From the NCBI RefSeq assembly GCF_001623525.1, contig NZ_CP015225.1:1302001-1366000 (forward strand): 64,000 nucleotides of DNA, in the 5' to 3' direction. The position numbers and the translations under genes were made by a program. Shown here one piece after another: positions 8,068 to 16,798 of the stretch (the first letter of the stretch is position 1; each line of letters opens with the position of its first letter). The notes beneath the pieces are model-generated. The model was given only the letters and a program-made list of their open reading frames with translations, had not been told where the DNA came from and did not search any database. The DNA is from Pseudomonas fluorescens (GTDB lineage: Bacteria; Pseudomonadota; Gammaproteobacteria; Pseudomonadales; Pseudomonadaceae).

Positions 8068-8260
8068 GTAGTCCGTTCCTTGCTCCCCCATACTGATACT
8101 CGCTGGAGTCCGGTTGTCGCGAGGAAGGAACATGCACCTGCGAGCTACGAATAGGGCTGCAACGCATTTCGATGATTACTGCTTCACCTTCGAGCCCAGC
8201 AGGTGCGCTTGCGCCCTCTAACGAACACTCAGGGAAAGCCGGGCACGGCTCTCTATATCG
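8068..8260 (+). ncRNA. candidate bridge RNA of the IS110 element
   Basis: The non-coding left end can fold as described for IS110 bridge RNAs. A 5' stem pairs GTTCCTT (8075-8081) with AAGGAAC (8125-8131). A second stem pairs GCACCTGC (8134-8141) with GCAGGTGC (8199-8206) and encloses an internal loop. The 5' side of that loop carries GGGCTGC (8154-8160), identical to the REP sequence just outside the left end (8054-8060), as expected of a target guide. A further small hairpin (GCCG/CGGC near 8235) could belong to a donor loop. Boundaries and function are inferred; transcription is not shown. Confidence 0.55.
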
Positions 8261-8321
8261 CCTTCGCTGGACGCAAGCATGCATGTTCCTGCATGTACTT
8301 TAGCGTCTGTGGAGGTGTGCA

Positions 8322-9590
8322 ATGCAAACGCTCTTGTCTCAGAAATTCACTGCTTATATCGGAATTGATTGGGCCGATACCAAACATGACGTCTGCTTGC
8401 AGGTTGCTGGGCAAGCCCAGCGGTGCTTCTCGGTCATCCGACACAACCCCGAAGCTATTGATCAATGGGCTCATGCGCTGTATCAGCGTTATGGCGGTCC
8501 TATCGCCATTGCCGTGGAGTTAGACAAAGGACCGTTGATAGCGGCCCTGCAAAAATATGATTTTTTTTGTTTGTTCCCAATCAACCCCGCCACCTTAGCC
8601 AAGCAGCGTAAGGCCTTTGTTCCCAGCGGTGCGAAGGACGATCCGAGCGATGCCCAGTGGGCACTTGAGCTATTGCTCAAGCATCCCGACAGATTTCCCC
8701 TGCAGGAGAAACAAAGTCCTGCCATACGCTCTCTGGCTAGCTTGACTGAACATCGGAGAACCTTGGTTGATGAGCGGGTAAGAACCAGTAATCGGTTGGT
8801 TTGCATGCTCAAGCAGTACTATCCGTTGGCGCTGGAGTTGTTCCACGACCATGACACACAGGTGTTTTGTGATTTCCTGGAGCGCTGGTCGACGTTGGAA
8901 ACACTTAAACGTGCTCGGCCTACAAGCGTTTTGAAGTTTCTTAACGCGCACAATGTTCGCCATGCAGAACTCAATCAGCAGCGCCTGGCCTTGATCCTCA
9001 AGGCCACGCCGCTGACAGAGGATCCGGGGATTGTTACCCCTTCAGCGCTGTATGTGCGGACCCTGGCATCGCAACTGAGTGGGATGCTGGTGGCGATCAA
9101 GCAGTTTGATGCGGCGATCGAAGAAACGGCCAATACCCTGGCCGATTACAGCCTCTTCAAATCCTTGCCTGGAGCCGGGCAACAGCTTGCACCACGGCTA
9201 ATGGTAGCTTTTGGTGAGCAACGTGATCGCTTCAAGGATGCTGGTGCTATGCAGCGATATGCCGGGATCGCTCCGGTTACCGAGCGCAGTGGCAAGAAGA
9301 AAATCGTTCGCTGGCGCTATCAATGTTCAACCTTTTTGCGCCAGACATTTGTCGAGTGGGCTGCCCACAGCATCAATCAATCGGTATGGGCAGGGGCGTA
9401 CTATCGCCAGCAGAAGGCCAAAGGCTGCTCTCATCAAGCAGCCCTGAGGGCACTGGCTTTTAAATGGATCAGGATCGTTTATCGGTGCTGGAATGCTGGA
9501 TCCCAGTATGACGAGAGCGTCTATTTACAAGCCTTGGCCCGCCACGACTCGCCTTTGATAAGAGCACCGGAGGCAACGAAAGCATGTTGA
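8322..9590 (+). CDS. IS110-family transposase (DEDD recombinase)
   Basis: A 422-residue IS110-type recombinase. The N-terminal RuvC-like domain begins YIGIDWADTKHDVCL and includes the acidic AVELDKGP and PSGAKDDPSDAQ segments. The C-terminal Transposase_20 domain has LFKSLPGAGQQLAPRL, MQRYAGIAPVTERSGKKK and a nearby CSTFLRQ with the likely catalytic Ser. The length is typical and no frameshift is seen, so it may be active. GGAGGT stands seven bases before ATG 8322. It is the only gene of the element. Confidence 0.93.
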   Translation: MQTLLSQKFTAYIGIDWADTKHDVCLQVAGQAQRCFSVIRHNPEAIDQWAHALYQRYGGPIAIAVELDKGPLIAALQKYDFFCLFPINPATLAKQRKAFVPSGAKDDPSDAQWALELLLKHPDRFPLQEKQSPAIRSLASLTEHRRTLVDERVRTSNRLVCMLKQYYPLALELFHDHDTQVFCDFLERWSTLETLKRARPTSVLKFLNAHNVRHAELNQQRLALILKATPLTEDPGIVTPSALYVRTLASQLSGMLVAIKQFDAAIEETANTLADYSLFKSLPGAGQQLAPRLMVAFGEQRDRFKDAGAMQRYAGIAPVTERSGKKKIVRWRYQCSTFLRQTFVEWAAHSINQSVWAGAYYRQQKAKGCSHQAALRALAFKWIRIVYRCWNAGSQYDESVYLQALARHDSPLIRAPEATKAC

Positions 9591-9670
9591 CGGAAGAGCT
9601 CAGGGCGTGAAGCAGTCCCAAAAAAAGCACAGTCGACTCAATGCTTGGGTGATAAAAAGGGGGGCTGCTG

Positions 9671-9704
9671 CGCAGCCCAACGGGGATAAATCCCCTCGCC
9701 ACAA
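9671..9704. repeat. right arm of the split REP pair
   Basis: The inverted counterpart of 8028-8061, differing at one base in 34. It marks the right chromosomal flank of the IS110 insertion; the preceding bases (9655-9670) look like the original REP loop. Confidence 0.85.
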
Positions 9705-9734
9705 GGTTGTGTCCGACTTCAGTACCTATAAGCT

Positions 9735-10772
9735 TCACCCCAGCATCAACAACTGCCGAATCAGGTTCGGCGTGCTACCGGTCCAGCGCTTGAACGAACG
9801 ACGGAAGTTCGCCGTGTCGTTGAAGCGCAAGTACTGCGCCACTTCTTCATTGCTGAACCCTTTGACCTGATACAGGTACAGCGCCACATGGGTGTGCACC
9901 CGATCCACCTGTTGCTGGAATCCGGTGTGGTGCTTGTGCAGCTTGCGCTTGAGGGTTGCCGGGCTCATGGCGAAGGCCTGGGCGGTCTGTTCCAGGCTGA
10001 GCGTCTGCTGCACATGAGCGTGCAGGTAGTCGTAGATACAATCCAGAAAGCTTGAAGCGAAGCCCAGTTGATCAAGCTGTTCCCGGGCTTCGATCCGCGC
10101 CACCTGGCCGGCGGTGGCTGAAACGTTGGGCCAGGGCTGGGCGAGGCAGTGGCGGGGCAGGCGCATCAGGTCCAGGGGGCGGTCGAACTGGGTGTGCTCA
10201 CCCAGGTGCACCCAATATTGCTCGACGTAACGCGGTTCGCTGTGGCGAAAGCTGCATTGCCAGGGCAGGCGTTCGCCGCTGAGCCAGGTGCTCATCGCCA
10301 CCATCGAGGTCATACTCGCCTCCAGTACGAAGCGCCATTGTTCATCGGCGCCGCAGCTGTCAAGCCAATGGAGGTAGGCATAGTGCTCGTCCAACAGCAG
10401 CCTCGGGGCGGCCAACGGGCTGAGCAGCGCCTGCTGGTCGATCAGGGTTTGCAGGGCTTGATGCAGATTTTGCGCGTGGCGCAAGGCGTGGCTCGCAGGC
10501 CCGTAGTGGCCCGGCAACAGCCGCTGGCCGAACAGGAAACTGCTGTCGCTGGCATCCAGCAGGCGCCGGCTGTTGTCGATCAGGCCGAGGAACTGCTGCG
10601 GGCTGATACGGCTCTGGCCGGCGAGGATATCGTCGTGAAACAACCCGGTGCCGCGCAGCAGGCGATGGCTGTCGATGTCCCGCGACAGCGCCAGGTCGAT
10701 CAGCGCGGCAGGCTGATAGTGCCCCGGAATGAAGCGGCTGTCGGTTTCGTACCAGCACGTCTTGAGCGTCAT
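9735..10772 (-). CDS. AraC family regulator with Arabinose_bd-type N-terminal domain
   Basis: A 345-residue AraC-type regulator of the OruR/ArgR-like architecture: a long N-terminal ligand-sensing domain and a C-terminal double helix-turn-helix. In the C-terminus LSLEQTAQAFAMSPATLKRK is the first HTH, and GFSNEEVAQYLRFNDTANFR with FKRWTGSTP the second. Its ATG overlaps the stop of the upstream membrane GGDEF gene (ATGA at 10769-10772), so the two are co-transcribed and probably act together. The target genes are not evident. Confidence 0.88.
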   Translation of the reverse strand: MTLKTCWYETDSRFIPGHYQPAALIDLALSRDIDSHRLLRGTGLFHDDILAGQSRISPQQFLGLIDNSRRLLDASDSSFLFGQRLLPGHYGPASHALRHAQNLHQALQTLIDQQALLSPLAAPRLLLDEHYAYLHWLDSCGADEQWRFVLEASMTSMVAMSTWLSGERLPWQCSFRHSEPRYVEQYWVHLGEHTQFDRPLDLMRLPRHCLAQPWPNVSATAGQVARIEAREQLDQLGFASSFLDCIYDYLHAHVQQTLSLEQTAQAFAMSPATLKRKLHKHHTGFQQQVDRVHTHVALYLYQVKGFSNEEVAQYLRFNDTANFRRSFKRWTGSTPNLIRQLLMLG

Positions 10773-11683
10773 GCGCTTTTCGCCAATGTGGTCCGGGACT
10801 GGGCCAGCGCCAGGTTCAGGCGTTTGAGCAAGGCTTCGGGGGACTCGTCGAACGCCATCACCACCGCCGTGCTGGCGACCAGTTGCAACCGTTCGCTGTG
10901 TTGCCGGGTCTTGTGGGCCAGGCTGCGCACCGCAATTTCCAGCTCCAGGGCCAAGCGCCGGGCCTGGCTCTCGCCTGTATCGGGCAGCAGCACCACGAAG
11001 CGATCACCGGCCAGGCGGCATAGCAGATCCTGGCGCCGCAGGTTCAATACCAGCAACTGGCTGACGGCCTGAAGCACCGCGTCGCCTTCGCTGTGGCCGA
11101 AGCGCTGGTTGATGGCGGTGAAGTTGTCAAGGTCCAGGGCTAGCAGCGACAAGGGTTGCTGGCGGCGTCGACTGTCTTCCAGGCTGGCGGACAGTTCGTG
11201 CTTGAGAAAGTCGGCGCCTCCCAGCGGCGTGAGTTTGTCGAACAGGCGATGCTCACGGAACAGCCGCTCGCGCTTCTCCATCTGCCCGTTGATCGCCAGT
11301 TGCTCCCGGTGCCAGTGATAGATGCCGAGGGTCAACAGGATCATGCCCACCGGCATCGGCCCGGATTCGAGCCAGTGATCCCAGGTGATGCTGTCGGGCA
11401 AGCGGATGAATTCGTCGAGGCTGTCGATCCACCAGGAAAAGAAGATGCAGCCCAGGCCCAGGATCAGGTAATTAGTGACCCGGCCGGTCGGGCGGCTTTT
11501 CAACACCAGCCCCAACCAGACCAGCGCCAGCAGCGCTGAGCCACCTTCGCCGAGGATGTCCAGCCAGACCCATTCGGCGACGGGTTTGAGTTCGCCACTG
11601 GCCAAGTGCAGGATCAACCCGACATTGGCCGCCAGCAGGAGCAGGGCGAGTTTGAGGCAGTGCGGGCGCAGCACGGAGAACAT
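10769..11683 (-). CDS. membrane protein with degenerate GGDEF domain
   Basis: A 304-residue protein: several predicted membrane helices in the first 150 residues (LALLLLAANVGLILHL, LLALVWLGLVL, YLILGLGCIFFSWWI), then a GGDEF-fold domain. The fold is recognisable (LALDLDNFTAINQRFGHSEG), but the active-site loop reads AGDRF instead of GG(D/E)EF, and the usual DxLTGLxNR is DKLTPLGGADF. Diguanylate cyclase activity is therefore doubtful; it may bind c-di-GMP or GTP, or serve as a scaffold. ATG 11683 has AAAGGA upstream; the frame is open for 44 more codons, but that stretch is low-complexity. It overlaps the AraC gene downstream. Confidence 0.8.
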   Translation of the reverse strand: MFSVLRPHCLKLALLLLAANVGLILHLASGELKPVAEWVWLDILGEGGSALLALVWLGLVLKSRPTGRVTNYLILGLGCIFFSWWIDSLDEFIRLPDSITWDHWLESGPMPVGMILLTLGIYHWHREQLAINGQMEKRERLFREHRLFDKLTPLGGADFLKHELSASLEDSRRRQQPLSLLALDLDNFTAINQRFGHSEGDAVLQAVSQLLVLNLRRQDLLCRLAGDRFVVLLPDTGESQARRLALELEIAVRSLAHKTRQHSERLQLVASTAVVMAFDESPEALLKRLNLALAQSRTTLAKSA

Positions 11684-11821
11684 GGCCGGAATCCTTTGCC
11701 AGAAGCGGAATGCGGCCCAGCACAGCAGATGAATGTGACAGTGCGGTGACGGCGGGTGATGGGGTGGGGGAGGTCGAATCAGCTCATCGGTCATCTGGTT
11801 TTTTTGCGACAACACTGCCCC

Positions 11822-11944
11822 TGTGGCGAGGGAGCTTGCTCCCGCTCGACTGCGCAGCAGGCGCAGATGGTCTGTCTATCAGGACCGTGGCGCCTGGTTG
11901 TGGGGGCGCTGCGCACCCCAGCGGGAGCAAGCTCCCTCGCCACG
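11822..11944. repeat. inverted REP pair
   Basis: Two inverted REP arms (GTGGCGAGGGAGCTTGC at the left, complement at the right) about 60 bases apart, between the divergent GGDEF and TonB-receptor genes. Nothing else is seen in 11684-12030. Confidence 0.85.
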
Positions 11945-12037
11945 GAGTTTCCGAGCGCGGTTCCAGTAGGTCATTTCAGCTCATTCCGGCTCGCCAGCCC
12001 CCCTAAATCAGCCGATTGCTGCCCCTCCAGCCACACC

Positions 12038-12055
12038 CTGTCACAGAACCGTCAT
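12038..12055 (+). promoter_or_regulatory. Pho box upstream of the TonB-dependent receptor
   Basis: CTGTCAC-AGAA-CCGTCAT closely matches the PhoB direct-repeat consensus CTGTCAT-N4-CTGTCAT, with two mismatches in 14 scored bases and correct spacing. It sits 76 bp before the receptor ATG. It implies induction on phosphate starvation, consistent with the phytase gene downstream and a second Pho box at 16741. Confidence 0.75.
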
Positions 12056-12130
12056 TCCGCACCCCTAGCGTGCCCTCCCAGTTGCCGGGCCATTGCCTGG
12101 CGGATTTCCGGATTCCTGGGGAGGACCACC

Positions 12131-14653
12131 ATGTATCACCGCACAAGCACTGCCGGGCTCGTCGGTTTCACGTTCACCGCATTGGCGATGGCCATTGCCA
12201 GTGAGCGGCTGAGCGCCGCCGAGCAGGTGACCACAGAACACGTTGAAGTGGTCGGCCAGGCGGCCAGCATCGATCAGGCCCTCAAGGAGCAGCGCAACGC
12301 CGACAGCATCAAGAGTGTGGTGCATGCCGACGGTGTGGCGCAGTTGCCGGATGAAAACGTCGCCGAAGCGGTGCAGCGCCTGCCCGGTGTCAGCGTCGAG
12401 CGCGACCAGGGCGAAGGCCGGTTTGTCAGCGTGCGCGGCCTGGGCCCGGACCTCAACAGCGTGACCATCAACGGCACGCTGGTGCCAGCCCCGGAGAGCG
12501 AACGCCGGGCCGTTGCGCTGGATGTGCTGCCTTCGGAGCTGGTGCAATCGTTGTCGGTGATCAAGACCCTGACGCCGGACATGGACGCCAACTCCCTGGG
12601 CGGCACGGTGGACGTCAAAAGCCTCTCGGCCTTCGACCACAACGGCCTGTTCTACACCGGCAGCAGCGAAGCCAGCTATGACAAGAACACCAGCCAGACC
12701 AGCCCGAAATTCTCCGGCGCCATCAGCGATCGTTTCAGCCTCGGCGATGGCATCGATAATTTCGGCGTGGCCGCGGCGCTGAGCTGGCAGAAGCGTGACT
12801 TCGGTTCGGACAACGTCGAAACCGGCGGCGCCTGGGATTTCGAGCAAGGCTCGCGCCTCGAAGAGTTCGAACAGCGCGACTACGACATCCGTCGCGAGCG
12901 GGCCGGTGGCGGGTTGAACTTCGACTACAAGCCCGACGACTCCAGCAGCTATTACCTGCGCACGCTGTACAGCCGCTACAAGGACAGCGAAACCCGCAAC
13001 GCCGCCAGCATTGCCTTCGAAGACCCGCAAGCCGCCGGTGAATTGGGGGACGCCGAGGGCGAGCGCAAACTCAAGCAACGTGAAGAAACCCAGGAAATTC
13101 AATCCTACGTGCTCGGTGGCGAGCGCCTGTTCGGGCTCTGGACCCTGAGCGGTCAGGGCGGCTATAGCCAATCCAGCGAAGACAGCCCCGGCCATATCGC
13201 CGGCGCCACTTTCGAAGGCATCGACGGTTTCAACGGCGGCTTCTACGACAACGACAAGCCGCGGCCGATCATCGGCTCGGGGTTCTACGATCCCGCCAAC
13301 TTCAGCCTCGACAAGGTGGATTGGGAGGAGCAGAAGACCACCGACACCGAGAAAAACCTGCGCCTGGACCTGGCTCGGGACTATGACCTACGTGGCTACG
13401 CGTCCCAGGTCAAGTTCGGTGGCAAAGTCAGCCGACGTGACAAGGACAACGACCTCAATGCCTGGGTCTACGAGGATTTCGACGACCTGGGTTTTACCGA
13501 CGAGCAGTTGAACCTTGGGCAGTTCCAGAAAGGCAATGTGGATTATCGCCTCGGCCGCTTCGGCCCGGGTATCAGCGCCGACGCGATCAAGCAGTTGCTC
13601 GGCGGTCTGAATCGCGATGAGTTCTTTGACGAGCAGGAGTCGCGAGTCAACGACTTCAAGATGAGCGAAGACATCAACGCCGGATACCTGATGAACACCG
13701 TCGATATCGATGACTGGCGCTTCATCGCCGGCATGCGCTACGAAGGCACTGAGTTCGACGCCAAGGGCACCGGCGCCACCGACGGCGTATTCACCGACAC
13801 CGAGACCCGGCGCAAGTATCACCACTGGTTGCCGGGCCTGCACGCACGCTATCAACTGGACAAGAACACCCAGGTGCGTGCGGCCTGGACCAAATCCGTG
13901 GTGCGTCCGACCTTCGGGCAATTGGCGCCGGGTTTTGTCATCGACGATGACGAGGCCACGTTCGGCAACCCGGAGCTTAAACCGCTGGAATCGAGCAACC
14001 TGGACCTGGGCATCGAGCACTTCATGGGGCACGCCGGCACGGTCTCGGCCTTCGTGTTCTACAAGGACATCAAGAATTTTGTCTACAACACCGACCTGGC
14101 CGGCACGGGCGCCTGGACCGATTTTTCAGAGGCCCACAGCTACGCCAACGGTGACAGCGCCAAGCTGTATGGCCTGGAACTGGCCTACTCGCAAAAGTTC
14201 GACTGGCTGCCAGCACCTTGGAATGGCCTGCTGCTCGGCGCCAACACCACCTTCAGCCGTTCGGACGCCGAGATCGAAGGCTTCGACCAAGCCAGTGGTA
14301 CCCAGCGCAAACGTAGCATCGACTTGCCGAACCAGTCGGACACGGTCGGCAACCTGATGTTGGGTTGGGAAAACGACAAGCTGAGCCTGCGGCTGTCGGC
14401 CAACTACAAATCCGCGTACCTGTTCGAGCTGGCGTCGATCAGCGACCGCGACCATGACCTGCATGTCGATGCCCAGACCTTCGTCGACTTCAGCGCGCGT
14501 TACTCGCTGACCAAGAACCTGCAAGTCAGCCTCGAGGCCCAGAACCTCACCGACGAGCCGTATTTCGTCTACACCGGCCACCGCTCCTACAACGGCCAGT
14601 ACGAAGAGTACGGCCCGACCTACAAGCTGGGGCTGACCTTTACCCATTTCTGA
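12131..14653 (+). CDS. TonB-dependent outer-membrane receptor linked to phytase
   Basis: An 840-residue outer-membrane receptor of the TonB-Xanth-Caul type. The start at 12131 has GGGGAGGA six bases upstream and gives a signal peptide ending near SERLSAAEQ. The plug domain begins about residue 40 (VVHADGVAQLPDENVAEAVQ, then GRFVSVRGLGPDLNSVTING), followed by a long beta-barrel ending in THF with the terminal Phe typical of outer-membrane proteins. It is followed by a beta-propeller phytase and by a dedicated ExbB-ExbD-TonB set, all in the same direction. With the Pho box this suggests import of an organophosphate such as inositol phosphate or its products, or of a bound metal complex. The substrate is inference. 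Confidence 0.88.
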   Translation: MYHRTSTAGLVGFTFTALAMAIASERLSAAEQVTTEHVEVVGQAASIDQALKEQRNADSIKSVVHADGVAQLPDENVAEAVQRLPGVSVERDQGEGRFVSVRGLGPDLNSVTINGTLVPAPESERRAVALDVLPSELVQSLSVIKTLTPDMDANSLGGTVDVKSLSAFDHNGLFYTGSSEASYDKNTSQTSPKFSGAISDRFSLGDGIDNFGVAAALSWQKRDFGSDNVETGGAWDFEQGSRLEEFEQRDYDIRRERAGGGLNFDYKPDDSSSYYLRTLYSRYKDSETRNAASIAFEDPQAAGELGDAEGERKLKQREETQEIQSYVLGGERLFGLWTLSGQGGYSQSSEDSPGHIAGATFEGIDGFNGGFYDNDKPRPIIGSGFYDPANFSLDKVDWEEQKTTDTEKNLRLDLARDYDLRGYASQVKFGGKVSRRDKDNDLNAWVYEDFDDLGFTDEQLNLGQFQKGNVDYRLGRFGPGISADAIKQLLGGLNRDEFFDEQESRVNDFKMSEDINAGYLMNTVDIDDWRFIAGMRYEGTEFDAKGTGATDGVFTDTETRRKYHHWLPGLHARYQLDKNTQVRAAWTKSVVRPTFGQLAPGFVIDDDEATFGNPELKPLESSNLDLGIEHFMGHAGTVSAFVFYKDIKNFVYNTDLAGTGAWTDFSEAHSYANGDSAKLYGLELAYSQKFDWLPAPWNGLLLGANTTFSRSDAEIEGFDQASGTQRKRSIDLPNQSDTVGNLMLGWENDKLSLRLSANYKSAYLFELASISDRDHDLHVDAQTFVDFSARYSLTKNLQVSLEAQNLTDEPYFVYTGHRSYNGQYEEYGPTYKLGLTFTHF

Positions 14654-14664
14654 ACCGCGATACC

Positions 14665-14755
14665 TGTGGCGAGGGAGCTTGCTCCCGCTTGGGTGCGTAG
14701 CGCCCACAAAACAGGTCTGCTGCGCAGCCCAGCGGGAGCAAGCTCCCTCGCCACA
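14665..14755. repeat. inverted REP pair
   Basis: An inverted REP pair between the TonB-dependent receptor and the phytase gene. It may weaken read-through from the receptor or protect its transcript. Confidence 0.85.
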
Positions 14756-14790
14756 GGAATAGTGAACATGCCATTTCTGAAGTTGGCCCA

Positions 14791-16734
14791 ATGACAAGGA
14801 TTTTCCCGTTGATCACGATGTTTTTCTTACCCAAGCGCTGCCTACTGGCGATGGCGCTCAGCCTGGCATCAGCTGCCGCGCTGGCGGCTGCTTCAGCGCC
14901 CAAGCTAAAGCTGCAACCCTGGCCTCAAGCCGAACTACGGTCGATCAACGCCCTGGCATTCCTGCCTGGCCCTTCGACGACCGAACGCCTGGCCAGCGCC
15001 CGCGAGGGCCTGTTCTTGCTCGATGCCCAAGGTCGCGAACTGACGCGCCTGAAGGGCACTTTCGAAGGTGTCGATAGCCGTGCCCAAGGCGAGAACGTGC
15101 TGGTCGCCAGCCTCGACAGCGAGCGCCAGCAAGCCATGGTCGTCAGCCTCGACCCAAAAAGTCGCCAGTGGAGCACGCCGCTGTACCTGCCCACGCGGGA
15201 CTTCCCGGTCAACGGCCTGTGCCTGTACCGCGACGAGGCGAGCAACCTGTTTGTGTTCCTGGTCGGCGAGGAAGGCAAGGGCGAGCAATGGCTGGTGGGC
15301 AATGGCGAGCGCCTGAGCGACACCGCGCAACGGGTGCGGGGCCTGCCGTTGCCGCCGGATGCCAAGACCTGCCAGGTGCAGGACAGCGCTAATCAGTTAT
15401 TCGTCAACGAGGAGCGGGTGGGTTGGTGGGCCTACCCGGCATCCTCTGAGGCCGAGACCGTGCGGGTGCCCGTGGCGATGCGCGCACCGTTCGGCGAGCT
15501 CCAGCAACGCGCCGGGGCCATGGCCGTGTTGCCGGGAGGCCTGTTGGGGCTGGACCCGGAAGCGGCGCGCCTGCATGTGTATCAGCAGCAGGGAGAGGGT
15601 TGGAGTGCTGAAGCCAGTCTGCCGCTGGCGGGTCTGAAGGAACCGGAAAACCTCGCGGCGCGGCTGACGAAAAGTGGCATTGAAGTGCTGCTGCGCGACG
15701 ATGACAACGGGCACCTGTACCAAGGCGAAATCAGCTGGAAACCCACGCCAGTGCCTTTGCCGCCGGTACTGCCCACTGTGACGGCCATCGTCCAGAGCGA
15801 ACCGGTGGCCCGCCAGGGCGATGCCGCCGATGACCCGGCGATCTGGGTGCATCCAACGACGCCCGGGCTGAGCCGGGTGCTGGGCACCAACAAGAAGCAA
15901 GGCCTGCTGGCCTATGACCTGCAAGGCAAGCTGCTGCAGGAGCTGGCGGTCGGGCGCCTGAATAACGTCGATGTGCGGGCGAACTTCAAGCTGGGCACGC
16001 AAACCGTCGATCTGGCCGTGGCCAGCAACCGAGATCGCAACAGCTTGAGCCTGTTCAGTATCGACCGCGCCAGTGGCGAGTTGCGCGAAGCGGGCGAAAT
16101 CATGACGTCATTGAAGGAAATCTACGGCATCTGTCTGTTCCAGCCTGCCGAAGGTGAGCTGTATGCCTTCGCCAACGGCAAGGACGGGCGCTTCGTGCAG
16201 TACCGCCTGAGCGCGCCGGACGGCGTGGTGAAAGGCCAGTTGGTGCGCCAGTTCAGCGTCGACAGCCAGCCCGAGGGTTGCGTGGCAGATGAGCGGCGCC
16301 AGCGTCTGTTTCTCGGTGAAGAGGATGTAGGTGTCTGGGCGGTGGATGCCCGGGCCGACCAACCGGCGACCTTGAACAGTGTGATCAAGGTTGGCCCATT
16401 GTTGCACGCTGACGTTGAGGGCATGGCCTTGTACCAGGCCAACGGCCACGACTACCTGGTGATCTCCAGCCAGGGCAACGACAGCTACCTGGTGCTCGAT
16501 GCCGAGCCGCCTTATGCCGTGCGGGGCGCCTTCCGGGTCGGCCTGAACGCTGCCGCGGGCATTGATGGCGCGTCGGAAACCGATGGCCTGGAGGTGACCT
16601 CGATGAACCTCGGCGGGCCTTGGAGCCAGGGCATGCTGGTGGTCCAGGATGGACGCAAGCGCATGCCCGAGCAGACCCAGAACTTCAAGTTCGTGCCCTG
16701 GGCCGACGTGGCGAAAGCGCTGCGCCTGCCTTGA
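14791..16734 (+). CDS. beta-propeller 3-phytase, exported
   Basis: A 647-residue secreted phytase. The C-terminal half (from about residue 332, QSEPVARQGDAADDPAIWVH) is a typical beta-propeller phytase: ADDPAIWVHP, GTNKKQGLLAYDLQGK, NNVDVR, AVASNRDRNSLSLF, EIYGICL and QPEGCVADERRQRLFLGEED are the conserved acidic and basic calcium/phosphate-site segments. The N-terminal half looks like a second, diverged propeller, as in dual-domain phytases. A signal peptide is clear (LLAMALSLASAAALAAAS). The start may be ATG 14791 or ATG 14818, and neither has a strong ribosome site. It should release phosphate from phytate in a calcium-dependent way. Confidence 0.92.
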   Translation: MTRIFPLITMFFLPKRCLLAMALSLASAAALAAASAPKLKLQPWPQAELRSINALAFLPGPSTTERLASAREGLFLLDAQGRELTRLKGTFEGVDSRAQGENVLVASLDSERQQAMVVSLDPKSRQWSTPLYLPTRDFPVNGLCLYRDEASNLFVFLVGEEGKGEQWLVGNGERLSDTAQRVRGLPLPPDAKTCQVQDSANQLFVNEERVGWWAYPASSEAETVRVPVAMRAPFGELQQRAGAMAVLPGGLLGLDPEAARLHVYQQQGEGWSAEASLPLAGLKEPENLAARLTKSGIEVLLRDDDNGHLYQGEISWKPTPVPLPPVLPTVTAIVQSEPVARQGDAADDPAIWVHPTTPGLSRVLGTNKKQGLLAYDLQGKLLQELAVGRLNNVDVRANFKLGTQTVDLAVASNRDRNSLSLFSIDRASGELREAGEIMTSLKEIYGICLFQPAEGELYAFANGKDGRFVQYRLSAPDGVVKGQLVRQFSVDSQPEGCVADERRQRLFLGEEDVGVWAVDARADQPATLNSVIKVGPLLHADVEGMALYQANGHDYLVISSQGNDSYLVLDAEPPYAVRGAFRVGLNAAAGIDGASETDGLEVTSMNLGGPWSQGMLVVQDGRKRMPEQTQNFKFVPWADVAKALRLP

Positions 16735-16740
16735 GCGACG

Positions 16741-16758
16741 CTGTCATCAACCGGTCAC
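16741..16758 (+). promoter_or_regulatory. Pho box upstream of exbB
   Basis: CTGTCAT-CAAC-CGGTCAC matches the Pho-box direct repeat: the first half is perfect, the second has two changes. It lies between the phytase stop and the exbB start (16799), so the ExbB-ExbD-TonB genes likely have their own PhoB-controlled promoter. Confidence 0.65.
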
Positions 16759-16798
16759 GAACATTTCATCGAATAACTGCCAGACAGGAGTTTCAACC

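Larger units (their letters stand above)
8062..9655 (+). mobile_element. IS110-family insertion sequence
   Basis: A complete-looking IS110-family element of about 1.6 kb, with a long non-coding left end (about 260 bp), one DEDD transposase gene, and a short right end. It lies in the loop between the two arms of a REP pair. IS110-family elements lack terminal inverted repeats and several are known to target REP sequences, so the ends can be placed only approximately: the left just after GGGCTGCG at 8061, the right before the AAAAAGGGGGGCTGC that looks like REP loop sequence at about 9655. Confidence 0.8.
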
